In this document: in pieces, positions 7,961 through 16,678 of the stretch | Layout: each line of letters opens with the position of its first letter | Position numbering within the stretch: position 1 is the first letter of the stretch | Assembly (NCBI GenBank): GCA_016463775.1 | Contig: JAEMQQ010000009.1 | Coordinates: 1-49,631, forward strand | Direction: 5' to 3' | Source of the DNA: Ilumatobacteraceae bacterium | Lineage (GTDB): Bacteria > Actinomycetota > Acidimicrobiia > Acidimicrobiales > Ilumatobacteraceae | Length of the DNA: 49,631 nt | Position numbers and translations under genes: made by a program | The notes under the pieces: generated by a model | Databases searched by the model: none | The model's input: only the letters and a program-made list of their open reading frames with translations | What the model was told of the DNA's origin: nothing

Positions 7961-9159
7961 CCGCAGTCAACGTCGAAGACACGGGTGGGTACGCAGTGCC
8001 ATCGTTGCGTGAACGGCGCAAGGCCGCCCTGGCTGGGCGTCGTATCAGGGGTGCAAACGTCGGAGCCGACGCTGAGGCAGGCCGTTATTTCTACGCAATT
8101 TTGCTTACCGTCACGGTGTTGGTGGCGCTGGGCTTGGTGATGGTGCTCTCGGCGTCGTCGATCGTGTCGGTGAACACCGGTGGCTCGGCCTTCACGATGT
8201 TCTTGAAGCAGCTGATGTGGGCATTTTTCGGGCTCATCGTCGCGGTGGGTACCTATCGCATGCCGTACCAAGCGTGGCAAAAACTCAACAAGCCGATACT
8301 CATCGTCGTGTTGGCACTCAACCTGCTGCCCTTCACACCGTTGGGCATCACCGTCAACGGCGCCCATGCCTGGGTGGAGATAGGGCCGGCACGTTTTCAA
8401 CCGTCGGAATTGTTGAAGTTCGCACTCATCATCTATCTGACCAACACGCTTGGTCGTCGTCAGCGTGAACTCACCGATTTCAAACGCACGTTCCGCCCGG
8501 CGATCTTGGCTTGGGGCGTCGCTGCTGGCATCGCAATGCTGCAGCGAGACCTCGGTGCGGCAATCGTGCTTTCGGCCATTGCCTTCACCGTGTTGTACAT
8601 GGCCGGAAGTCCGGTGCGCTGGATCATGGCGAGTGCACTCGGCGCCATGATTCTGGGACTCGGTTATGTCATGACTTCTTCGACTGGTATCAGTCGTTGG
8701 ACGGCGTTCCTTGACATCGAGGGCAACCGCGAGCACACGGGCTATCAGGTGTGGCAATCGATGCTCAGCATCTCCAACGGTGGGCTGCTTGGTGTCGGGC
8801 CTGGGGCAGGCACGAGTAAATGGGGATATGTGCCGTTGGCCCACAGCGACTTCATCTTCACAGTGATCGCCGAAGAGTTCGGTGTCGTCGGATCCACGTT
8901 GGTGATCGGTGGCTTCTTTGCGTTGACATTCCTCGGATTCGTCGTTGCGATGCGGGCGCCCGATTATTCGGGTGCATTGTTGGCAGCAGGTATCACCGTC
9001 TGGTTCGCGGTGCAGGCAATCATCAACATCGGCGGTGTCGTCGGCTTCATGCCGGTCACGGGGCTCACGCTCCCGCTTATTTCGTACGGCGGAAGTTCGC
9101 TCCTTATCACACTCGGTGCCGCTGGTTTGCTCCTGAACATCGCGCGAAAGGTGCCGTAA
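7957..9159 (+). CDS. ftsW: Septal peptidoglycan glycosyltransferase FtsW (SEDS family)
   Basis: FtsW polymerises glycan strands from lipid II and partners with FtsI. The 400-residue product has a cytoplasmic N-terminus of about 45 residues and roughly ten membrane segments. Family motifs include GAHAWVEIGPARFQPSELLK, QRDLGAAIVLS (containing the conserved Asp after the QxD motif) and the C-terminal PLISYGGSSLL. ATG 7957 overlaps the murD stop and is preceded by AAGGAG at 7943-7948. It is followed by a 45-base gap with a hairpin before murG, one of the few non-overlapping joints in the cluster. Confidence 0.95.
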   Translation: MTAVNVEDTGGYAVPSLRERRKAALAGRRIRGANVGADAEAGRYFYAILLTVTVLVALGLVMVLSASSIVSVNTGGSAFTMFLKQLMWAFFGLIVAVGTYRMPYQAWQKLNKPILIVVLALNLLPFTPLGITVNGAHAWVEIGPARFQPSELLKFALIIYLTNTLGRRQRELTDFKRTFRPAILAWGVAAGIAMLQRDLGAAIVLSAIAFTVLYMAGSPVRWIMASALGAMILGLGYVMTSSTGISRWTAFLDIEGNREHTGYQVWQSMLSISNGGLLGVGPGAGTSKWGYVPLAHSDFIFTVIAEEFGVVGSTLVIGGFFALTFLGFVVAMRAPDYSGALLAAGITVWFAVQAIINIGGVVGFMPVTGLTLPLISYGGSSLLITLGAAGLLLNIARKVP

Positions 9160-9166
9160 CGCTCGA

Positions 9167-9191
9167 GTGCGCAAACGGCGCACGGTAGAGT
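9167..9191 (+). promoter_or_regulatory. Hairpin and -10-like hexamer in the ftsW-murG gap
   Basis: GTGCGC (9167-9172) and GCGCAC (9178-9183) form a perfect 6-bp stem with a 5-base loop. It is followed by TAGAGT at 9186-9191, a TAnnnT hexamer 13 bases before the murG GTG. This may be an internal promoter; no clear -35 is seen. There is no T-tract, so an intrinsic terminator is unlikely. Confidence 0.35.
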
Positions 9192-9204
9192 TCGGCTCAG
9201 TCTT

Positions 9205-10353
9205 GTGACGACAACCGGAAATCTTTCGTCGCCGACAGTGTTCGCCGTCATGGCGGGTGGCGGAACGGCCGGGCACATCATTCCGGCGTTGGCAATCGCC
9301 GAGCAACTTGTCGAGCGCGGACGCTCACCCCGGTCGCTGGCGTTCGTGGCCTCGCAACGCCCGAGCGATGAGCGGCTGCTCGTCGACACCGAATATCCGC
9401 GACTCTTGCTGAACGTCGACGGCTTGCAACGAAGTTTCGCGCCGCGTGCCATCTGGCGCACGATGATGGCGCTGCCAAAACTGGTGATCGCCACCGCCCT
9501 CGTCACGAGACAGTTTCGGCAGTGGCAACCCCGGGTCGTAGTGAGCGTGGGTGGCTTTGCGAGCGAACCAGCGGTTCGTGCCGCCCGAGCGCTGCGCATT
9601 CCGGTGGTCGTCGTGAGTTACGACCAGCACCCCGGGTTGGCAACTCGCCGGCAGGCCAAGCATGCCGATGCGGTAGCCGTGGCCTTCGCCGATTCGTCAC
9701 TGCCGGGGGCCAGACATACGGGGGCCCCGGTGCGCGCCAGCGTGCGGGGCATGTCGCGCCACACGCCCGCGGCCGGTGCGGCGCGGGCCCGGGCTGCCGA
9801 CACGTTCGGTATCGATGCGTCACGGCGAATCATCGTGGTGATGGGTGGCTCGCTCGGCTCGCAGATTGTCAACGATGCGATCGAACGCTTCGTCAACGAC
9901 AACGCTGCCCGCACCGATCTGGCGGTCGTGCACCTCGCGGGTGAGCGGTACATGACGACTTCATTCGTGGCGCCGGGTGCAGCGGGTTTGCAGTACGTGC
10001 GCCGGGCCAGCCACACGAACATGGCTGAGGTGTGGCAGATCGCCGACATCACGGTCTGTCGCGCGGGTGCGAGCACCGTCGCTGAACTCGTCACGGTGGG
10101 GTCGGCGGCACTCGTGATTCCGTGGGCCGAGGCAGCCGATGATCATCAACGACTGAATGCCCGCTGGTTGAGCGATGCCGGTGCGGCGGTGCTGCTCGAA
10201 GAATCCGAGCTGGCCACCAAGTTCAACGACGAGCTGCACAAGATGGTCAACGACACGGTGTTGCGCGATCGCCTGGCTGCCAAGTCGTACGCCCTTGGTT
10301 CGCTGAATCGTTCGTCGACGATCGGGTCGGTCATCGAATCGGTGGCCCGCTGA
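9205..10353 (+). CDS. murG: Lipid II synthase MurG (GlcNAc transferase)
   Basis: MurG adds GlcNAc to lipid I, making lipid II. The 382-residue GT-B protein begins with GTG 9205. The N-terminal glycine-rich loop AGGGTAGHIIPALA (about 14-27) binds the acceptor phosphate, the second glycine motif is MGGSLGSQIVND, and the UDP-GlcNAc region is CRAGASTVAELVTVGSAALVIPW followed by DDHQRLNA. All are intact. It is preceded by a short gap with a possible internal promoter, and murC follows after one base. Confidence 0.94.
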   Translation: MTTTGNLSSPTVFAVMAGGGTAGHIIPALAIAEQLVERGRSPRSLAFVASQRPSDERLLVDTEYPRLLLNVDGLQRSFAPRAIWRTMMALPKLVIATALVTRQFRQWQPRVVVSVGGFASEPAVRAARALRIPVVVVSYDQHPGLATRRQAKHADAVAVAFADSSLPGARHTGAPVRASVRGMSRHTPAAGAARARAADTFGIDASRRIIVVMGGSLGSQIVNDAIERFVNDNAARTDLAVVHLAGERYMTTSFVAPGAAGLQYVRRASHTNMAEVWQIADITVCRAGASTVAELVTVGSAALVIPWAEAADDHQRLNARWLSDAGAAVLLEESELATKFNDELHKMVNDTVLRDRLAAKSYALGSLNRSSTIGSVIESVAR

Positions 10354-10354
10354 C

Positions 10355-11764
10355 ATGGCCAGCCCCGCGCCACGGCGCATCCATATTGTCGGTGTCGGTG
10401 GCCCCGGCACCAGTGCCATCGCCATCATCCTGCGGGAGATGGGTTGCGACGTGTCGGGCAGCGACGTGCGCGAGTCGCCGATACTCGATCGTCTGCGCGC
10501 CATGGGCGTGCGCGTCAATGTGCCGCATGATGTGCAGGCTGTCAACGGGTGCGATGTGGTTGCCCATTCCGCAGCGATACGGGCCACCAACATCGAGTTG
10601 GTGGCGGCCCGTGCCGCCGACATGCCCGTGTGGTCAAGGTCGGCGACATTGGCGTGGATTGCCGAGCAGGCACGCACCGTCGCGGTGGCCGGCACCCACG
10701 GCAAGACGACGACGACGACACTGCTCACGCTGATGTTGCGTGCTGCCGGACGCGACCCCGGCTATCTCATTGGCGCTGACGTGCCGCAGTTGCGCCACAG
10801 TGCCCACTGGGGCAGTGATGTGTTCGTGGTGGAAGCCGACGAAAGCGACTCGAGTCATCGGGCGATCGCGCCGCAGTCGACGATTCTGACGAACGTCGAC
10901 ATTGACCACCTTGACGAGCATGGTTCATTCGCCGGCATCGTCGCATCGTTCGACGCGTACCTTGCCGCCGTCAAGGGCATCAAGGTGGTGTGCGCCGACG
11001 ATCTCGCTGCCGTGCAGTTGGCACGACGATACGGTGCCATTACCTACGGTGTGGGCGACCCGGTCACGGGTGCCGCCGCCGATGGTGGGTCGGTCGATGT
11101 GCGTGCCACCGACGTGCGATTCGTTTCGGGAGGTGCCCAGTTCACGGTCGTGTCGCGGCACGGGCCAATACAGATGCTTGTGCCCTTGCGTGGCGAACAC
11201 AACGTACGCAACTGTCTGGCTGCGTTCACGATGGCGGTCGAACTTGGTGTGACGCCGCAGGTGGCGGCCGATGCGTTGCGCGATTTTCGGGGTGTGCAGC
11301 GACGCTTCGAAGTGCGGGCGACGCACGGTGGGGCCACGTTCGTCGATGATTACGCCCATTTGCCGGCAGAGATCGCCGCAGTGCTCGGGGCGGTGCGGGC
11401 CGACAACACGCACTGGCGTCGTGTCGTCGCGGTGTTTCAGCCCAACCGGTTCAACCGCATGGCGGTGATGTCCGATGCCTATCGTGATGCCTTCGTCGAT
11501 GCCGACGTCGTGGTTGTCACCGACATCTATGCGTCGGGCACCGACCGGATTGCCGGTGTCTCAGGCCAGCTCGTGGTCGATGCGATACGTGCGGCCCATC
11601 CTGCGGCCCGGGTGGAGTGGCAGGCAAGCCGCGATGAACTCGTCAACTTCGTGGCGCGCGAGGTGCGTGATGGTGACGTGTGTATTTCCATGGGTTGTGG
11701 TGACATCGAGACCTTGCCCGACGAAGTAGTGGTGCGTCGGCGAGAATTGGCACATGGCCGCTGA
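10355..11764 (+). CDS. murC: UDP-MurNAc:L-alanine ligase MurC
   Basis: MurC attaches L-alanine to UDP-MurNAc. The 469-residue protein has the N-terminal HIVGVGGPGTSAIA nucleotide loop, the ATP loop GTHGKTTTTT (K117), EADESDSSH and NVDIDHLDEH of the central domain, and DDYAHLPAEIAA with FQPNRFNR in the C-terminal domain, all characteristic of MurC. It begins one base after the murG stop and overlaps the start of the murB-ftsQ fusion by 11 bases. Confidence 0.94.
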   Translation: MASPAPRRIHIVGVGGPGTSAIAIILREMGCDVSGSDVRESPILDRLRAMGVRVNVPHDVQAVNGCDVVAHSAAIRATNIELVAARAADMPVWSRSATLAWIAEQARTVAVAGTHGKTTTTTLLTLMLRAAGRDPGYLIGADVPQLRHSAHWGSDVFVVEADESDSSHRAIAPQSTILTNVDIDHLDEHGSFAGIVASFDAYLAAVKGIKVVCADDLAAVQLARRYGAITYGVGDPVTGAAADGGSVDVRATDVRFVSGGAQFTVVSRHGPIQMLVPLRGEHNVRNCLAAFTMAVELGVTPQVAADALRDFRGVQRRFEVRATHGGATFVDDYAHLPAEIAAVLGAVRADNTHWRRVVAVFQPNRFNRMAVMSDAYRDAFVDADVVVVTDIYASGTDRIAGVSGQLVVDAIRAAHPAARVEWQASRDELVNFVAREVRDGDVCISMGCGDIETLPDEVVVRRRELAHGR

Positions 11765-13949
11765 CGACACCGACACCTATGCGCGTCAGTTGCGGGCCCT
11801 CGATCGACTCAGTATTTTGCTCGGTGCGCGGGCCCAACGTGACGTAGCACTCGCGCCGTACACCACGTACAAAGTCGGTGGCCCGGCCGGCTTGTTCATG
11901 AAGGCGCGATCAATCGACGATCTGCACGCGGTCAGCAACGCTTTGCGTGAACAGCGAGTGCCGTTGTTGGTTGTCGGTCGGGGCAGCAACGTGTTGGTGT
12001 CCGACGACGGCTTCGCGGGATTGGTCGTCGTGCTCGGGGACTTTGCCGAAGAAATCATCTGGCCACAGCAACCCGGGGTGCCGCGCGTCGTGGCAGGTGG
12101 AGCAGTACCGCTACCAGTACTGGCCCGCCAGTGTGCCGCCCGTGGGCTCACCGGTGTTGAGTGGGGTGTCGGGGTACCTGGTTCGGTGGGCGGTGCGGTA
12201 CGCATGAACGCCGGTGGGCACGGCTCGGACATGGCCTCCAGTTTGGAATCGGCAAAGATCTTCCACCTCGGCAAAGGCATCATCGCCAACGTGCAAGCCG
12301 TGGACCTCGGCCTGCATTTTCGCGGGAGCAACCTGCAGCCGTATCACGTCGTGCTCTCTGCGTCATTCGCCCTGTCGTGGGGCGATCCCGTCGCCAGCGA
12401 GGCCGAGATGTCAGAGATCGTGCGTTGGCGTCGCGAACATCAGCCGGGTGGCCAGAACGCCGGTTCGGTGTTCGTGAATCCTCAACCGGGTGGTGGCTCG
12501 GCGGGGGCGATCATCGATCGGGCGGGTCTGCGCGGGCTACGTGTCGGAAGTGCCCAGGTATCAGACAAGCACGCCAATTTCATCCAGGTTGACGAAGATG
12601 GAAGTGCACAAGACGTCGCCGACCTCATGGCTGAGGTGCGCGAACGAGTGCAAGAAGAGCTGGGCATCAGTTTGCACAGCGAGGTGCGACTCGTTGGTTT
12701 CGATGCCGAAGTTGCCGCCGATGCCGGCGCACAACTCGGTGACGCCGGCAATGACGAGCGCAACGCGATTGATGGCCGCCGACCATTGACTGCCCTTGAC
12801 GCACTGTTCGGCCCGTTGGCTGGCGACGTCACCCTGAGTGCAGTCACCATCGCCCCGCCGATGCCCGACGACGCCGTCGCTGAATTGCACGAACTGTTCG
12901 GTGACACCGGCGCGATATCACGACCTGACGACACACCAGCCGAGACGCTCGACGAAATACTCGACGAGACGCCAGCCGAGACACCTGTTGCCGGCGTGGT
13001 CGACATTTCGTCGGCACTCCATGCCCGTGTCGTCGAAGATGTGGCAGCCGGACGACCGATCGTCATCGATGACGACGAGCACTTGCTGCCACATGAACGC
13101 CGCGAAGGTTCGGCCGTGGTGACCACGTCATTTTCCGTCGACCCAACGAGCCCGTTCGCCGACTCGCGCACGGCGTTCGGCGGCACGGCAACGCTCGGCG
13201 ATGTGATCGTCGATGATCGCATCGGTCGTCGCGCATGGTGGAAGCGCTGGCCGCGTTTGCGCCTGTCACCGCTCGCCGGCTTCGGCATCCTCATCGGGTT
13301 GTTCTCGCTCGTGCTCGTGGTGATGGCGTCACCGCTGTTTGCCGTTCGCCGAATTGAAATCACCGGCGTGACCTACACCGACCCTTTGTTGTTGGACAAC
13401 GTCACGAAGTCGTTGCGCGGGGCGAGCGTGTTCACCGCCGATCTTGACGGTGCACAGCGTCGGTTGGAGGGTGACCCGTGGGTGCAGCGGGCGCGACTCG
13501 ACTGGTATCTGCCGAGTCGTGTCGTGATTGAAATCGATGAACGAGTTGCCGTCGCCTGGTTCGTCGGTGTCGACAATCGTGCCCGGGTGCTGGATTTCGA
13601 CGGTCGCGTGCTCGCCGTGCTCGAAGGCCAACCCACCCAATTCATGAAGATCGAGGGTGTCGGGCCGAACCTGCCACCCGGCACCGTGCCGTCGTTGGTG
13701 TATCAGGCCGCGGCACAACTTGCGATCTCGCTTCCGGCCAGCCTGGCGCCGCAGGTGAAACACCTCAACGTGAATGGCCCCGAGGCATTGGGGTTCACCC
13801 TCAAAACGGGCACGATCGTCACCCTCGGTGCACCGGTCGACGTGCGCAACAAGCTCATTCAGGTGGTCACCCTGCTCACCCGGCAAGACCCGCAGTTCAT
13901 CGCCGCCATCGACGTGTCGGCTGGACAACCAATTGTCACGAACGGCTAG
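11754..13949 (+). CDS. murB-ftsQ: MurB-FtsQ fusion: UDP-MurNAc dehydrogenase joined to divisome protein FtsQ
   Basis: One uninterrupted 731-codon frame. Residues about 20-320 are MurB, the FAD enzyme reducing UDP-GlcNAc-enolpyruvate: YTTYKVGGPA, VVGRGSNVLVSDDGF (FAD site), GVPGSVGGAVRMNAGG, the catalytic serine in AGSVFVNP (S238) and the terminal glutamate in HSEVRL (E310). Residues about 320-500 are a poorly conserved, acidic, Ala/Pro/Thr-rich linker with a repeated TPAET. A basic WWKRWPRLRLS patch precedes one membrane segment (about 507-529), then a POTRA domain (FAVRRIEITGV onward) and the FtsQ/DivIB beta domain to the end. The predicted topology, MurB inside and POTRA outside, matches native FtsQ. 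I see no stop or frameshift at the joint. Separate genes are the norm. Confidence 0.9.
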   Translation: MAADDTDTYARQLRALDRLSILLGARAQRDVALAPYTTYKVGGPAGLFMKARSIDDLHAVSNALREQRVPLLVVGRGSNVLVSDDGFAGLVVVLGDFAEEIIWPQQPGVPRVVAGGAVPLPVLARQCAARGLTGVEWGVGVPGSVGGAVRMNAGGHGSDMASSLESAKIFHLGKGIIANVQAVDLGLHFRGSNLQPYHVVLSASFALSWGDPVASEAEMSEIVRWRREHQPGGQNAGSVFVNPQPGGGSAGAIIDRAGLRGLRVGSAQVSDKHANFIQVDEDGSAQDVADLMAEVRERVQEELGISLHSEVRLVGFDAEVAADAGAQLGDAGNDERNAIDGRRPLTALDALFGPLAGDVTLSAVTIAPPMPDDAVAELHELFGDTGAISRPDDTPAETLDEILDETPAETPVAGVVDISSALHARVVEDVAAGRPIVIDDDEHLLPHERREGSAVVTTSFSVDPTSPFADSRTAFGGTATLGDVIVDDRIGRRAWWKRWPRLRLSPLAGFGILIGLFSLVLVVMASPLFAVRRIEITGVTYTDPLLLDNVTKSLRGASVFTADLDGAQRRLEGDPWVQRARLDWYLPSRVVIEIDERVAVAWFVGVDNRARVLDFDGRVLAVLEGQPTQFMKIEGVGPNLPPGTVPSLVYQAAAQLAISLPASLAPQVKHLNVNGPEALGFTLKTGTIVTLGAPVDVRNKLIQVVTLLTRQDPQFIAAIDVSAGQPIVTNG

Positions 13950-13986
13950 TGTGCCTGTAGTGAAGGTTGAGCCTCATGCTCAACTT
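13947..13986 (+). promoter_or_regulatory. ftsZ leader: -10-like TAGTGT and a 9-bp hairpin
   Basis: The murB-ftsQ stop codon TAG (13947-13949) begins a TAGTGT hexamer (13947-13952). Downstream, GTTGAGC (13966-13972) and GCTCAAC (13978-13984) form a perfect 7-bp stem around CTCAT, extended by a G-U and an A-U pair to 13964-13986. The stem swallows the alternative ftsZ starts TTG 13967 and ATG 13976, which favours ATG 14003. Confidence 0.45.
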
Positions 13987-14002
13987 GGGGGTCAGACACA
14001 AC

Positions 14003-15112
14003 ATGCCAAGTAACTCGCAAAATTCGCCAATCGCAGTGATCAAGGTGGTCGGTATCGGTGGTGGCGGAGTCAACGCCGTCAACCGCATGATCGACGCCGG
14101 ATTGCGTGGGGTTGATTTCATCGCCATCAACACCGATGCCCAGGCCCTCATCATGAGCGACGCCAGTCACAAAATCGACATCGGTCGTGAATTGACGCGC
14201 GGGCTTGGTGCAGGTAGCGACCCAGAAATCGGTCGTGAAGCTGCCGAGGCACATCGCGACGAAATTCAAGAACATCTCGCCGGCGCCGACATGGTGTTCA
14301 TCACCGCCGGTGAAGGCGGCGGAACTGGTACAGGTGCCGCACCTGTCATCGCCGAGATCGCCAAGGCTGAAGGTGCACTCACCATCGCCATCGTCACACG
14401 ACCATTCAATTTCGAAGGTCGTCGTCGTTCGGTGCAGGCCGATCAGGGCATCGCGAAATTGAAGGACAAAGTCGACACGCTGATCGTCATCCCCAACGAA
14501 CGGCTGCTCTCCATCGCCACCGATAAAACGACCCTGCTCGACGCCTTCAAGAAAGCCGACGAAGTATTGATGCAAGGCGTCTCGGGTATCACTGGCATCA
14601 TCACTACGCCGGGCCTCATCAACACCGACTTCGCCGACGTCAAGACGATCCTTGCCAACGCGGGCTCATCGCTGATGGGAATCGGTGTGGCGAGCGGCGA
14701 CAAGCGGGCCTCCAACGCGGCCATCGCCGCCATCACGTCGCCGATGCTGGAAGCGGCCATCGAAGGTGCCCGTGGCATCCTGCTCAACGTGGCTGGTCCG
14801 TCGGACATGAGCCTCTTTGAGTTGAACGAGGCCGCCGAAACCGTGCAGCGCGTCGCGCACCAAGATGCCAACATCATCCTGGGCACCGTCATCGACGACG
14901 ATCTCGGTGACGAAGTTCGGGTCACTGTCATCGCGTCGGGTTTCGAACGCTGGGATTCGTCGGCTGGTCGCATCGCGACGCGCGGCGACGGCACTGCCAC
15001 GCGCGGCGACGCACGCCCCGAGACAGGCAAGGGCAGTTCGCGCTTGCGGGAAATTTTCGGCACGAGTGACGCCGGCGACGACGACCTCGACATTCCCGAT
15101 TTCTTGAAGTAG
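14003..15112 (+). CDS. ftsZ: Cell division GTPase FtsZ
   Basis: FtsZ is the tubulin-like GTPase that forms the Z ring. From ATG 14003 it has 369 residues starting [20 protein letters not shown], close to other actinobacterial FtsZ N-termini. The tubulin signature GGGTGTG is at 105-111, with NTDAQAL and NxDFADVK motifs nearby. A short C-terminal linker carrying a duplicated ATRGD leads to the conserved tail DLDIPDFLK, which binds SepF and other partners. ATG 13976 is the main alternative. The hairpin in the leader may tune expression. FtsA is absent, as usual in Actinobacteria, and sepF lies two genes downstream. Confidence 0.96.
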   Translation: MPSNSQNSPIAVIKVVGIGGGGVNAVNRMIDAGLRGVDFIAINTDAQALIMSDASHKIDIGRELTRGLGAGSDPEIGREAAEAHRDEIQEHLAGADMVFITAGEGGGTGTGAAPVIAEIAKAEGALTIAIVTRPFNFEGRRRSVQADQGIAKLKDKVDTLIVIPNERLLSIATDKTTLLDAFKKADEVLMQGVSGITGIITTPGLINTDFADVKTILANAGSSLMGIGVASGDKRASNAAIAAITSPMLEAAIEGARGILLNVAGPSDMSLFELNEAAETVQRVAHQDANIILGTVIDDDLGDEVRVTVIASGFERWDSSAGRIATRGDGTATRGDARPETGKGSSRLREIFGTSDAGDDDLDIPDFLK

Positions 15113-15122
15113 CCGCAAAACG

Positions 15123-15794
15123 TTGAGCGAGCCAGCGGTCGTACAGCGGCTGGCTGAGCTTCGTCAACTCGTCGACCGCAACGCCACGCGTGGCCCCGTC
15201 GCCATTTGCGCGGTCACGAAAGGCTTTGGTGCCGATGTCGTGCGAGTGGCGCATGAACTCGGGTGTGACGCCGTGGGGGAGAACTACGCCCAAGAAGCGA
15301 TCAGCAAGATCGCCGCGGTGGGTGACGCCCATCCGCCCGTGCATTTCATCGGTCGGTTGCAATCCAACAAGGTGCGCTCGCTCGTGGCGGTGGTGGCGGT
15401 GTGGCAGAGCGTCGATCGAGCGTCGCTGGTCGATGAAATCGCCAAGCGGGCCCCCGGGGCGCGCATTTTTGTGCAGGTCAATGCCACCGACGAGGTCGAC
15501 AAAGGTGGGTGTGCACTCAGCGACACGGCCGCACTCGTCGCCCGGGCGCAAACAGCGGGGCTGCGCGTCGAGGGGCTCATGACCGTGGGCTCGACCGACC
15601 CCGACCCCGACCGCACCCGCTCTGCATTCGTGGCAGTACGCCAGATGGCCGACGACCTTGGCCTCGTGGGTTGCTCGATGGGAATGTCGGGCGACCTTGA
15701 AATAGCACTCGCCGCAGGCAGCACGATGGTGCGGGTCGGCACGGCACTGTTTGGCGAGCGTCCATCAGCAGCCCGGAAACCTGAGGTAATCTGA
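15123..15794 (+). CDS. yggS: YggS/PLPBP family pyridoxal-phosphate homeostasis protein
   Basis: This family binds PLP on a TIM-barrel scaffold without known catalysis and is commonly linked to division genes in Gram-positive bacteria (ylmE next to sepF). The 223-residue product starts at TTG 15123, ten bases after ftsZ. The PLP lysine lies in AVTKGFG, followed by GENYAQEA, HFIGRLQSNK, GLMTVGS, SMGMSGD and VRVGTALFGERP, which are the family's ordered motifs. No better start is seen and no clear ribosome site precedes the TTG. The pgeF gene often found here is absent. Confidence 0.9.
   Translation: MSEPAVVQRLAELRQLVDRNATRGPVAICAVTKGFGADVVRVAHELGCDAVGENYAQEAISKIAAVGDAHPPVHFIGRLQSNKVRSLVAVVAVWQSVDRASLVDEIAKRAPGARIFVQVNATDEVDKGGCALSDTAALVARAQTAGLRVEGLMTVGSTDPDPDRTRSAFVAVRQMADDLGLVGCSMGMSGDLEIALAAGSTMVRVGTALFGERPSAARKPEVI
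15787..15792 (+). promoter_or_regulatory. -10 hexamer TAATCT of sepF (probable leaderless start)
   Basis: TAATCT ends six bases before the sepF ATG at 15799, so transcription would start at or next to the start codon. It overlaps the end of yggS. No -35 is evident. Confidence 0.5.
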
Positions 15795-15798
15795 CGCC

Positions 15799-16368
15799 AT
15801 GTCAATGTTCCGTCGGGCAATGGAGTATCTCGGGCTGGGTGCCGATGAGGCCTACGACGACAGCGACCAATCGGTGCGGGCGCGTCGGCCAGCCCGCGGG
15901 CGACAGAGGTTGACAGACGATGAATACGACGATGACGACGACGACTACACCCGTGACACCCGTGATGACGACGGTGACGACGAGGCTGATGATGACGAGT
16001 TCGAAGCACCAGCAAGGTCGCCGCGTGGCACACAGCCGCCGCGTGGCACGCGCAAGCGCGATGACTCTGGCGTCACCGTGCGCGGCCCGGTCGGTCAGCC
16101 ACAGAAAAACGTGAAGTCACTCGATCACGCCGCCGTTGAACCAGTCACGCTGAAGCCGACGTCGTTTACTCACTGCAAAGAAATCGGCGAGCGGTACAAG
16201 AGCGGCCAACCAGTGATCATGAACATGATCAGCACGCAGCCCGAAGAAGCACGTCGCATCATCGACTTTGCATCGGGAATCACCTTCGCCCTCAACGGCA
16301 CACTCGAGCGCATCTCGCGCGGTGTCTTTCGTCTCACCCCCAACGGTGTGCGAATTCCCCGCGACTAA
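15799..16368 (+). CDS. sepF: Cell division protein SepF
   Basis: SepF links FtsZ to the membrane and is essential where FtsA is missing. The 189-residue protein opens with the amphipathic membrane helix MSMFRRAMEYLGLG. A very acidic, Asp-rich linker follows (about 20-75), then the C-terminal SepF domain (about 110-185) including PTSFTHCKEIGERYKSG and RIIDFASGITFALNG, and it ends in GVFRLTPNGVRIPRD. It is probably transcribed from its own leaderless promoter as well as by read-through from ftsZ. Confidence 0.94.
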   Translation: MSMFRRAMEYLGLGADEAYDDSDQSVRARRPARGRQRLTDDEYDDDDDDYTRDTRDDDGDDEADDDEFEAPARSPRGTQPPRGTRKRDDSGVTVRGPVGQPQKNVKSLDHAAVEPVTLKPTSFTHCKEIGERYKSGQPVIMNMISTQPEEARRIIDFASGITFALNGTLERISRGVFRLTPNGVRIPRD

Positions 16369-16375
16369 GCGGCGT

Positions 16376-16381
16376 TACCAT
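16376..16381 (+). promoter_or_regulatory. -10-like TACCAT upstream of yggT
   Basis: TACCAT lies 12 bases before the ATG of a 9-codon ORF (16394-16423) that overlaps the yggT start. This is the same TAnnnT form seen before many genes here. Confidence 0.35.
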
Positions 16382-16393
16382 CACGGCACCGCC

Positions 16394-16423
16394 ATGTTGA
16401 ATGAAAGAGGAACCCGTTCATGA
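16394..16423 (+). CDS. Possible 9-codon leader ORF overlapping yggT
   Basis: ATG 16394 to TGA 16421-16423, peptide MLNERGTRS; its stop overlaps the yggT start (ATGA). The AGAGGAA inside it (16405-16411) is the likely yggT ribosome site. This is the second such mini-ORF in the window. No peptide function can be suggested. Confidence 0.25.
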   Translation: MLNERGTRS

Positions 16424-16665
16424 TTTCTGGAATCATCTCCCTGTACACCTTCGTGATCTTTGCGCGAATCATCGTCAGTTGGTTTCCGGTCAATCCGAGT
16501 GGGCCGTTTGCGACGGTCAACCGTGTGCTGTTTCAGATCACCGAGCCGGTGCTCGGACCAGCGCGACGAATCATCCCGAACATCGGACCGATCGATATTT
16601 CGCCCATCGCCGTGGTGTTTGCCCTCGGTTTCGTGCAGCGAATGCTGGCGTCTGCGGGTTTGTGA
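16420..16665 (+). CDS. yggT: YggT family membrane protein
   Basis: YggT proteins are small membrane proteins of poorly known function that sit beside sepF in many Gram-positive dcw clusters. The 81-residue product has two hydrophobic segments (IISLYTFVIFARIIVSWF and PIAVVFALGFVQRMLA) flanking the family motif FPVNPSGP...LFQITEPVLGPARRIIP. ATG 16420 has AGAGGA about nine bases upstream. ileS follows after 13 bases. Confidence 0.88.
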   Translation: MISGIISLYTFVIFARIIVSWFPVNPSGPFATVNRVLFQITEPVLGPARRIIPNIGPIDISPIAVVFALGFVQRMLASAGL

Positions 16666-16678
16666 GTAGCGCCACGTA

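Noticed and set aside
7894-9306. 470-codon minus-strand frame across ftsW and the murG start
   Set aside because: Very Arg/His/Asp-rich composition typical of antisense frames; it spans two real genes and a promoter.
13967-14002. ftsZ start at TTG 13967 or ATG 13976
   Set aside because: Both lie in the 13964-13986 hairpin, and the shorter N-terminus from 14003 matches other FtsZ proteins. Not excluded.
14970-15020. Repeat in the ftsZ 3' region
   Set aside because: A 13-bp direct repeat encodes a duplicated ATRGD in the variable FtsZ linker. It is ordinary for that region and not reported separately.
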